Source of the DNA: Actinomyces weissii
Lineage (GTDB): Bacteria > Actinomycetota > Actinomycetes > Actinomycetales > Actinomycetaceae
Direction: 5' to 3'
DNA length: 64,000 nt
Assembly (NCBI RefSeq): GCF_016598775.1
Contig: NZ_CP066802.1
Span: forward strand, 2,356,001-2,420,000
Made by a program: the position numbers and the translations under genes. Below the pieces are notes generated by a model. It was not told the origin of the DNA. It did not search any database and saw only the letters and a list, made by a program, of their open reading frames with translations. How positions within the stretch are numbered: position 1 is the stretch's first letter; each line of letters begins with the position of its first letter. This document shows positions 1 through 7,917 of the stretch, one piece after another.

Positions 1-126
1 GCCTCGCCTGCTGGTCACGCGCCACCCTGGTCAGCCACCAGGCCACCAGGCCACCAGGCCCAGCCTCCAGGTCCGCCCTGCCCCGTTCCTCCTGTCCCGA
101 CCATCTAGCAAGCCCCAAGGAGCGCC

Positions 127-921
127 GTGCTAAACACTGCCAGCAACTCCTATCCCCTGCAGGTAACCGGCCTGTCCGTCGCCTACCAGGACCGTCTAGC
201 CCTGAAACGGGTGGACGTGCACGTGCCTGCCGGGCACACCATGGCGGTTATCGGCCCTAACGGCGCCGGCAAGTCCACCCTGGTTAAGGCCGCCATGGGG
301 CTGGTGCCTGCCCTCACCGGCCAGGTGAGCTTCTTTGGTACCTCCCTGGACGAGGCGCGCCGCAAGGTGGCCTACATGCCCCAGGCCGCAGAGGTGGACT
401 GGGACTTCCCCACCACCGTGCGCGACGTCGTCACCATGGGCACCTACGGGCGCCTGGGCTGGTTCCGCCGCCCGGGGGCAAGGGAGCGGGAGGCGGTGGA
501 CGCCGCCCTGGAGGCCGCGGGCATCACCGACCTGGCGGACCGGCAGATCTCGCACCTGTCCGGGGGGCAGAAGCAGCGGGCCTTCGTGGCACGCACCCTG
601 GTGCAGGACCCGGAGCTGTACATCATGGACGAGCCTTTCGCGGGTGTGGACGTGGCCTCTGAGAAGGCCATAACCAAGGTGCTCACGAACCTGCGGGCTG
701 CTGGCAAGACCGTGGTGGTGGTGCACCACGACCTGGCCACGGTGCGCAGCTTCTGCACCTGGGCCACCATCCTGAACCAGGGCGAGCTGGTGGCTTGCGG
801 CCCTCTGGAGGAGTCCTTCACCCATGACAACCTGCACCGTGCCTACGGCCTGACCGAGGAGACCCTGGGTGGTGCCCATCCCCAGGACCGGACCCACGCG
901 GGCCTAGGGGGGCGCTCATGA
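127..921 (+). CDS. Metal-ion ABC transporter, ATP-binding subunit
   Basis: Cytoplasmic ATPase of a zinc/manganese-type (ABC-3 permease) importer, 264 aa. The Walker A motif GPNGAGKS lies at residues 43-50, the signature HLSGGQKQR near 145 and Walker B LYIMDEPFAG near 165, followed by the H-loop VVVHHDL. All catalytic motifs are intact. The start is GTG at 127. The stop overlaps the ATG of the next gene by 4 bp, so it is translationally coupled to two permeases. One ATPase followed by two different permeases is the TroBCD/MntBCD-like order. The substrate-binding protein is not in the window and probably lies upstream. Bases 1-126 hold no gene, only CCACCAGG-type short repeats. Family call is firm; the metal cannot be decided from sequence. 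Confidence 0.9.
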   Translation: MLNTASNSYPLQVTGLSVAYQDRLALKRVDVHVPAGHTMAVIGPNGAGKSTLVKAAMGLVPALTGQVSFFGTSLDEARRKVAYMPQAAEVDWDFPTTVRDVVTMGTYGRLGWFRRPGAREREAVDAALEAAGITDLADRQISHLSGGQKQRAFVARTLVQDPELYIMDEPFAGVDVASEKAITKVLTNLRAAGKTVVVVHHDLATVRSFCTWATILNQGELVACGPLEESFTHDNLHRAYGLTEETLGGAHPQDRTHAGLGGRS

Positions 922-2060
922 GCGGGGTGGTCGCGGCCCTAGCCTTGCTGACGGCGCTGGCAACCTCCAGCCTGCTGGGGCCAGGCCTGCTCGACGTCGT
1001 CGCCGCTGCCGCAGCCGGTCTCGGGCAGGAGCTGGCGGTGCTGCCCGCAGCCTTTCCCGGCCTGAGCGTCACCCTCCTAGGTGACGCCGTGCACCACCTG
1101 GCCGTCGGCAGCCTGCCCGCTGCCCCCACCCTGGTCTCACCTGCCGACTTCCTGAGCACCTACACGTACCGGACGATGGCGGTGGGCACGACCGCGGTGG
1201 GCACCACCTCCGGGGCGCTAGGGGCCTTCCTGTACCTGCACAAGCAGTCGCTGGTCTCGGACGTGATCGGGCACAGCGCCGCCCTGGGGGTCACTGGGGC
1301 CTTTATCGTGGCTACCGCCGTGCTGGGGATCGACGGGCGCTCCATGCTGGTGCTGACCATCGGCTCGGTGATCGCCTCCACCGCCGCGGTACTGCTGGCC
1401 AACTGGATCGCCCGCAGCTCCCGGGTGGGGGTGGACGCTGCTATGGCCACCTGCCTGGCCCTGTTCTACGGCGGCGGGATCGTGCTGTTCCGGGTGATCG
1501 TGCACTCCAACCTGCGCAACCGTGGGGGCATCGACAAGTACATGTTCGGCAACGCCGCCACGCTGACCACTGACGACATGGTCACCATCGCGGTCCTGGG
1601 GGCGCTGGCGCTGGCGCTGATGCTGGTGTTCTGGAAGGAGCTGAAGGTCTACACCTTCGACCCGGTGCTGGCTGCCACCTCCGGCTTCTCGCCGCGTCTG
1701 CTGAGCCCCCTGCTGCTGGGGACGGCCACCTTGGCCATCGTTATCGGGATCAAGGCGGTGGGGCTGATCCTGATGATCGCCTTCGCGATCATGCCGGCGG
1801 CGGCCGCCCGCCAGTGGACGGGGCACCTGTGGTCCATGGTGGGGCTGTCAGCCGCCTTCGGGGGGATCGGGGGCCTGGGAGGCTCCTACCTGGCCGTGAA
1901 CCTGGGCAAGGTGCCTACCGGCCCGGTGGTGGTGATCGTCCTGTTCTTGGTGCTGGCGGTGTCCTTGCTGGCCGCGCCGGACCGGTCCTTGCTGCAACGA
2001 CGTCGAGCCCGGGCGGCGCAGCGCCGTCGGCTGCTCGCTGAGGTGGAGGAGGTAGCCTGA
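918..2060 (+). CDS. Metal-ion ABC transporter permease 1
   Basis: Integral membrane permease of the ABC-3 family, 380 aa, with about eight to nine hydrophobic segments. The conserved core starts near residue 78 (FLSTYTYRTMAVGTT), so this protein carries an N-terminal extension of about 75 residues that includes one extra hydrophobic stretch. It contains GIKAVGLILMIAFAIMPAAA, typical of the family's substrate-gate region, and a short basic C-terminus. It overlaps the ATPase gene by 4 bp (ATGA) and its stop overlaps the next start by 1 bp (TGATG), so the three genes form a tight operon. Confidence 0.88.
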   Translation: MSGVVAALALLTALATSSLLGPGLLDVVAAAAAGLGQELAVLPAAFPGLSVTLLGDAVHHLAVGSLPAAPTLVSPADFLSTYTYRTMAVGTTAVGTTSGALGAFLYLHKQSLVSDVIGHSAALGVTGAFIVATAVLGIDGRSMLVLTIGSVIASTAAVLLANWIARSSRVGVDAAMATCLALFYGGGIVLFRVIVHSNLRNRGGIDKYMFGNAATLTTDDMVTIAVLGALALALMLVFWKELKVYTFDPVLAATSGFSPRLLSPLLLGTATLAIVIGIKAVGLILMIAFAIMPAAAARQWTGHLWSMVGLSAAFGGIGGLGGSYLAVNLGKVPTGPVVVIVLFLVLAVSLLAAPDRSLLQRRRARAAQRRRLLAEVEEVA

Positions 2061-2977
2061 TGCCTTTCCTGACTGCTGTGGCCCTGCTGGCGGTGGTGAC
2101 CTCCGTGACCTGTGCCCTGCCGGGGACCTTCCTGGTGCTGCGGCACCAGTCCATGCTGATTGACGCCATGAGCCACGCGGTGCTGCCGGGGATCGTGGTG
2201 GGGGCGATCCTGTCAGGGACCACCCACTCACCGCTGATGATCGTGGCGGCCTGCCTGATGGGCCTGGTTGTGGTTATCGGCTCGGACCGTCTGCGGGCCA
2301 CCGGGCTGATCGCGGGAGACGCCGACCAGGGGCTGATCTTCCCCGTGCTCTTTGCCCTGGGGGTGATCCTGCTGTCCACCACCTTGGCTAACGTGCACAT
2401 CAGCGAGGACACGGTGCTCACGGGTGACCTGAACCTGCGGGCGCTGGCCCCGGAGCACGTGCTGGTGCTGGACGGGGCGGTGGACCTGGGGCCGGCCACC
2501 ATGTGGCGGCTGCTGGGTGTGCTTGCCCTTACGGCGCTCTACCTGGTGGCGTGCTTCCCGGTGCTGAAGCTCTCGACCTTTGACCCGACCACGGCCCGCA
2601 CCCTGGGCCTTCCGGTGCGCGCGGTGGACCTGGGGCTGATGGCCCTGGTGTCCCTGACCGTGGTGGTGGGCTTTGACACGGTGGGGGCGGTGCTGGTGGT
2701 GGCGCTGATGGTGATCCCGCCGTCCACGGCCTGGCTGGTGGCCCGCTCCCTGCCGCAGATGATCGCGGTGAGCCTGGGCGTGGCGGCCTTCGCGGGGCTG
2801 CTGGGCTTCTGGACCGCCTACGTGCTGGACCTGGCGACGGCGTCGACCATGGCGGTGGTGGACGCCCTGGTGCTGCTGACGGTGCTGCTGGTGGTGCGGT
2901 GGCGCGAGCGGCGTGCGGGCCAGGCGGCGGTCAGCGCGGGCACGACGGCAGTGGATGTAGGCGCGGCGCAGGCCTAG
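2060..2977 (+). CDS. Metal-ion ABC transporter permease 2
   Basis: Second ABC-3 family permease, 305 aa, probably pairing with the preceding permease as a heterodimer around the shared ATPase. Family features include the early LRHQSMLIDAMSHAVLPGIV segment (HxxL..D..sHav) and GFDTVGAVLVVALMVIPPSTA near residue 215. It is predicted to have about eight membrane segments with a short polar tail. It starts at an ATG embedded in the upstream stop. No metal-responsive operator can be pointed to because the operon's promoter is outside the window or within its first 126 bases. Confidence 0.88.
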   Translation: MPFLTAVALLAVVTSVTCALPGTFLVLRHQSMLIDAMSHAVLPGIVVGAILSGTTHSPLMIVAACLMGLVVVIGSDRLRATGLIAGDADQGLIFPVLFALGVILLSTTLANVHISEDTVLTGDLNLRALAPEHVLVLDGAVDLGPATMWRLLGVLALTALYLVACFPVLKLSTFDPTTARTLGLPVRAVDLGLMALVSLTVVVGFDTVGAVLVVALMVIPPSTAWLVARSLPQMIAVSLGVAAFAGLLGFWTAYVLDLATASTMAVVDALVLLTVLLVVRWRERRAGQAAVSAGTTAVDVGAAQA

Positions 2978-3076
2978 CGGCACGGCGGGGCCTCAGGGGC
3001 TGAGGGGGCGGCGTTCAGGGGCGGATCAGGGTGCCCACGGATACCGGCGCGCCCGCCGTGGGCCCATGCTGGTCTC

Positions 3077-3310
3077 ATGACACAGCAGTACCCATCTGGC
3101 TCCTTCTCGCAGCGCACCGAGTCCTTCCGTTCCGGTCTGCCGCCCCGCTCCCGCCAGCGCCTGATCGCTGGTGTCTGTGGCGGTATCGCCGAGGCTAACG
3201 GGATCAGTCCCACGCTGGTCCGTCTGGCGGCCGTCCTGCTGGCCCTGCTGCCCGGCCCCATGTGGGTCGCGTACGTGGTGGCCTGGATCCTCATGCCTGA
3301 CGCCGACTGA
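3077..3310 (+). CDS. PspC-domain small membrane protein
   Basis: A 77-aa protein with a PspC domain: a polar N-terminus of about 25 residues, then RQRLIAGVCGGIAEANGI, then one long hydrophobic segment ending WVAYVVAWILMPDAD. PspC domains occur in phage-shock and envelope-stress proteins and in many stand-alone actinobacterial proteins of unknown role. It is monocistronic: 99 bp separate it from the metal transporter operon, and it converges on trxA across a strong hairpin. Its specific function is not known. Confidence 0.8.
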   Translation: MTQQYPSGSFSQRTESFRSGLPPRSRQRLIAGVCGGIAEANGISPTLVRLAAVLLALLPGPMWVAYVVAWILMPDAD

Positions 3311-3369
3311 CTGCCTGGCACCAGGTGGCCGGGCGACGGCGTCGCCGCGCCGTGGCCCGGAAGACGCGC

Positions 3370-3410
3370 GACGGGCGCCACCCCCGGTGGGATGCGGGGT
3401 GGCGCCCGTC
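3370..3410. terminator. Bidirectional hairpin terminator
   Basis: A perfect 15-bp stem (3370-3384 with 3396-3410) closes an 11-nt loop between the convergent pspC-like gene and trxA. It is GC-rich with no clear T-run, as is common in actinobacteria. It probably serves both genes. Confidence 0.7.
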
Positions 3411-3459
3411 GGCGTCGTGGTGGCTGCTGCTGGGGCAGCCTGCAGGCTCAGGACTGGGT

Positions 3460-3822
3460 TCAGGACTCCTGGGCGGCGACCTTGGCCTTGACCTCGTCCA
3501 TGTCGAGCTCGCGCACCTGGGTGATCAGGGCGTCCAGGGCCTTGGCGGGCAGGGCGCCAGCCTCACGGTAGACCAGGACGTCGTCACGGAAGACCATCAG
3601 CGTGGGGATCGAGGAGATGCCCAGGGCCGTGGCGAGTCCCTGCTCGGCCTCGGTGTCCACCTTGGCGAAGGTGATGTCCGGGTTGGCCTCGGAGGCCTTC
3701 TCGAACACGGGGCTGAAGCGCTGGCACGGGCCGCACCAGGTGGCCCAGAAGTCCACGATGGTGATGCCCTCACCGCGCACGGTCTCGTTGAACTGCTCCC
3801 CAGTGAGGTTGATGGTAGCCAT
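3460..3822 (-). CDS. trxA: Thioredoxin
   Basis: Cytosolic thiol-disulfide oxidoreductase, 120 aa. The active site FWATWCGPCQRF carries the CGPC redox pair near residues 30-33, and the cis-proline appears in SSIPTLMVF. I chose ATG at 3822 because GAAAGGA lies 7-10 nt upstream and the product then starts MATINLTGEQF, the usual thioredoxin beginning. The frame is open further upstream to 3951, but that stretch belongs to an unrelated decayed reading frame. The C-terminus is about 10 residues longer than E. coli TrxA. The gene stands alone and converges on the PspC gene. Confidence 0.95.
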   Translation of the reverse strand: MATINLTGEQFNETVRGEGITIVDFWATWCGPCQRFSPVFEKASEANPDITFAKVDTEAEQGLATALGISSIPTLMVFRDDVLVYREAGALPAKALDALITQVRELDMDEVKAKVAAQES

Positions 3823-3833
3823 GAGTGGTCCTT

Positions 3834-4320
3834 TCAAAACGATGGCGTGACAGCCAGGCCAACCCGCGAGGTGCGCTCCGTATTCCAGCTCATCCAAGCG
3901 CACCGGCCCCACCAAAGCGTCCAAGGCCTCCAGGTCACTGAACCGGAACATGCTCCGACACCGGCACCGGCCCCTGCAGGAAAGAGGGCCACACCCCCAC
4001 GCTCACGCCCCCGCCCGCTCCGGAGAGAACCACGCATCAAAACCAACCGGGAACACCCGCCGCCACCGCGACTCCCACCACCCACCCACGAGCGGCTCCA
4101 GAACACCCTTCCTAAGAGAGAGCCGGTGGGGCTGGTCCACCACCACCTCACCCACCTCCCAAGCAGCCACCACACCCTCAGGAAACACCCGATGAATATC
4201 AGAACCAACCCGCTACAAAACATCCCGCGCATAGCTCCCAGCCCACACCGGACCAGTCAAGGGCGCCAACACACTCACACCACCAGCACCCACTTACTTA
4301 CCGCCCTCACTCAACCCAAA
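3834..4320 (-). pseudogene. Decayed coding remnant, product unknown
   Basis: Between trxA and the repeat at 4347 the minus strand reads as protein-like segments in one frame broken by stops: a segment ending AGSYARDVL before a TAG at 4213-4215, then VGSDIHRVFPEGVVAAWEVG onward to a TGA at 4003-4005, then MFRFSDLEALDALVGPVRL. The neighbouring frame is also open for part of the way, as expected after an indel. The segments have normal acidic/aromatic composition and do not look like random GC-rich translation. I do not recognise the family. It lies directly upstream of trxA and may have been transcribed with it. Confidence 0.4.
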
Positions 4321-4346
4321 AACTATCCACGGACTAAGGTTTACCT

Positions 4347-4432
4347 TACCGGTCTCGTGAGCCGTATGTCCCGGTCTCGCGAGACCGGGACATACGGCTC
4401 ACGAGACCGGTACATATGCACCACGAGACCGG
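4347..4432. repeat. Dispersed GGTCTCG palindromic repeat, locus A
   Basis: Bases 4347-4412 form a perfect 66-nt palindrome with 33-nt arms and no loop, built from modules of about 22 bp containing CCGGTCTCG followed by a variable part and ATGT. A further half-module follows to 4432. The preceding bases 4324-4348 resemble the leader of locus C at 62248. Related modules occur at 40969-41037 and 62274-62352. It sits downstream of asd. Confidence 0.85.
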
Positions 4433-4570
4433 TCGGAAGGATCGGTCAGAAGGAGACGGTGAGCAGCGCCGTCAGCAGCGCACCCGAAAGCCCCAGCAGA
4501 AACCCACGCAAGACAACCACCTGCAGCGCCGTGGCCAACACCGCCGTCAGGCAGGCAGTTCAGGCCGCCT

Positions 4571-5662
<1,092 letters not shown>

Positions 5663-5852
5663 CTAGCGGTCTGTGCTCTGCGGCTGGTGGGCTGTAACTG
5701 CTCTGGTCTGGCTGGTGTCCGGCGCCTGCCGGTGGTGCCGGAGGCGGTGGTGGCGCAGACGGCGGGGCCGTCGTCTGTGGGCCTGTGCCGCTGGCGTCCT
5801 GGGTGGCGGGCTTCACCACCGGGCCGGGCCTGGCTAGGCCGTGGCGGTGGGC

Positions 5853-7445
5853 TCAGCGTCCGGTGCCGCCGTAGACGACGGCCTCGGCGGTGTCGGCGTC
5901 CAGGCCGAAGGCGGAGTGGACGGCGCGCACGGCCTCGTCCAGCACGGCGTCGTCCACCACCACGGACAGGCGGATCTCGGAGGTGGAGATCATGTGGATG
6001 TTGATCCCCGCCTCGGACAGGGCCGAGAAGAGCCGGGCAGAGACGCCCGGGTGGGAGCGCATGCCCGCCCCCACCAGGGAGAGCTTGCCGATGCTGGGGT
6101 TGAAGTGCAGGGACTTGAAGCCCAGCTCGGGCTGCGCCTGCTCCAGGGCCGTGCAGGCAGCGGCGGAGTCGCCGTCGGGGCAGGTGAAGGAGATGTTGGT
6201 CAGGCCGGTCCCCTCGGCGGAGACGTCCTGGACGATCATGTCGATGTTGGTGCCCGCGCTGGCCACGATCGCGAAGATGCGGGCGGCGGCCCCGGGCACG
6301 TCCGGCACCCCCACCAGGGTGATCTTGTCCTGGCTGCGGTCGTGGGCGATTCCAGAGATTACCGGGGCTTCCACATTGTTCTCCTTGGCTGGCTTGCGGG
6401 CGCGGGCGCCCGCGCGGGCGGCGATAGCTGTCTGGTGGGCGGCGTCCACGTTACGCAGGTTGGGCTGCTCCGCGTCCGCGGGGGCCACCACGGCCCCGGT
6501 GACGGCGTCCATGCTGGCTGGTCCCAGGGTGTCCAGGGAGCTGGCGGGGCTGGGCTGAGCCACACCAGGCCGGACGGCGGCGCCAGGCTGGGCGGCAGCG
6601 CCAGGCTGGGCGGCGGCGCGCGGGCGGGAGTCGGCGGGGTGGGCCTCGTTGTCGGCGTCCACCACCTCGTCCAGGTGCTTGGCCACGGCGGGCAGGGTGA
6701 AGCCCTCGCCCCGGGAGCCGTCGTAGATCCAGGTGCCGGTCTTGTCCGAGAAGGAGGAGCGCACGTGGATCGGCACCCCGAAGCGCCGCGCGTACTCCAC
6801 AGCCCGCAGGTGCAGGATCTTGGCGCCGTGGGCGGCCAGCTCCAGGGTCTCCTCGCTGGAGAGGGCCTCGATGCGGCGGGCGGTGGGGACGATGCGCGGG
6901 TCGGCGGAGAACAGGCCGTCCACGTCGGTGTAGATCTCACACACGTCCGCGTTCAGGGCAGCGGCCAGGGCCACGGCGGTGGTGTCGGAGCCGCCCCGCC
7001 CCAGGGTGGTGACGTCCTCGACCTCGTTGAGGCCCTGGAACCCGGCGACCACCGCCACCGCCCCCTCCTGGACGGCGCGGGCCACCCGCTCAGGCAGCAC
7101 GCCGACGATCGAGGCCCGGCCGTAGTGGGAGTCGGTCAGCACCCCGGCCTGCGCACCGGTGTAGGCGCGGGCGGGCACCCCCAGCTCGTTGATGGCCATG
7201 GCCAGCAGGGCCATGGAGATGCGCTCCCCGGCAGACAGGAGGATGTCCATCTCCCGGCCTGGGGGGTCGGTGGTGAGGGCGTCAGCCATGTCCAGCAGCT
7301 CGTCGGTGGCGTCACCCATGGCGGAGACCACGACGACGACGGTGTTGCCCGCGTTGCGGGTGGCCACGACCCGCTTGGCGACGCGCCGCATGGCCTCGAC
7401 GTCGGAGACCGACGAGCCGCCGTACTTCTGCACCACCAGTGCCAT
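5853..7445 (-). CDS. lysC: Aspartate kinase with an inserted linker
   Basis: Phosphorylates aspartate, the committed step of the aspartate pathway. The N-terminal kinase domain has VQKYGGSSVSDVEAMRR (KxGG motif) and GFQGLNEVEDVTTLGRGGSD. Two ACT domains fill the C-terminus from about residue 358 (ITLVGVPDVPGAAARIF, then LSLVGAGMRSHPGVSARLF). Actinobacterial LysC is normally about 420 aa. This one is 530 aa because about 90 Ala/Pro-rich residues (roughly 266-357) separate the kinase and ACT halves. AGGAGGAGCT precedes the ATG at 7445. In other actinobacteria a second subunit starts internally near the ACT region; that is possible here but not proven. Confidence 0.93.
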   Translation of the reverse strand: MALVVQKYGGSSVSDVEAMRRVAKRVVATRNAGNTVVVVVSAMGDATDELLDMADALTTDPPGREMDILLSAGERISMALLAMAINELGVPARAYTGAQAGVLTDSHYGRASIVGVLPERVARAVQEGAVAVVAGFQGLNEVEDVTTLGRGGSDTTAVALAAALNADVCEIYTDVDGLFSADPRIVPTARRIEALSSEETLELAAHGAKILHLRAVEYARRFGVPIHVRSSFSDKTGTWIYDGSRGEGFTLPAVAKHLDEVVDADNEAHPADSRPRAAAQPGAAAQPGAAVRPGVAQPSPASSLDTLGPASMDAVTGAVVAPADAEQPNLRNVDAAHQTAIAARAGARARKPAKENNVEAPVISGIAHDRSQDKITLVGVPDVPGAAARIFAIVASAGTNIDMIVQDVSAEGTGLTNISFTCPDGDSAAACTALEQAQPELGFKSLHFNPSIGKLSLVGAGMRSHPGVSARLFSALSEAGINIHMISTSEIRLSVVVDDAVLDEAVRAVHSAFGLDADTAEAVVYGGTGR

Positions 7446-7917
7446 AGCTTGAGCTCCTCCTGATCGGGGCCCCGGCGGGCTCCCGCCCCGTTAGGGAGGC
7501 GGCCACACGCAGGGGAGGGCGTGCGGGGCTCGACGGCGACCTTAGGGGTCACGTTCCTGGCTGCGGCGGGGTGCGGCCGCACCCTGGGCCACGCGGAGAC
7601 GTGACATCGTCACCAGCATAGGCCGCACCCGCCCGCCAGGCGCGGGCGGTCCCCTATGCCGAGACGCCCACGGTCCCGGGCGGCGGGGCAGAGCACCTCC
7701 CTGCCCCCTTAAAGCACCCGCGTTCCAGCGACACCCACCGCGAAGGCTCCCACCCCGCAGGGAACCCCGAAACCCCCGCCAGCCTGCCCGAAACCCGCCC
7801 CGAGCTTCCAAGCACCCCACTCCTGAGCCCTTCGCTCTATGCGTAAAACCTATGGATCTTTAAGTGAACCTCATTACGGTGCAGCTGTCCCTGAAACCGA
7901 AGAAAGGGCTATAAGTC
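7446..7917. other. Divergent intergenic region, no gene seen
   Basis: 472 bp between the divergent lysC and the beta-helix surface gene. It must hold both promoters. The 60 bp before 7918 are notably less GC-rich and end in GAAAGGGCTATAAGTC before the ATG. I saw no lysine riboswitch and no convincing ORF. Confidence 0.5.

Noticed and set aside
3823..3951. Longer thioredoxin starting at 3951
   Set aside because: The extra 43 residues do not resemble a thioredoxin or signal peptide, and a good RBS precedes the ATG at 3822.
7446..7600. Lysine riboswitch ahead of lysC
   Set aside because: No L-box core motifs or multi-stem pattern could be seen; strong ordinary RBS instead.
7446..7820. Minus-strand 92-codon frame upstream of lysC
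   Set aside because: Arg/Gly-rich composition without a family match and no RBS; treated as the divergent promoter region.
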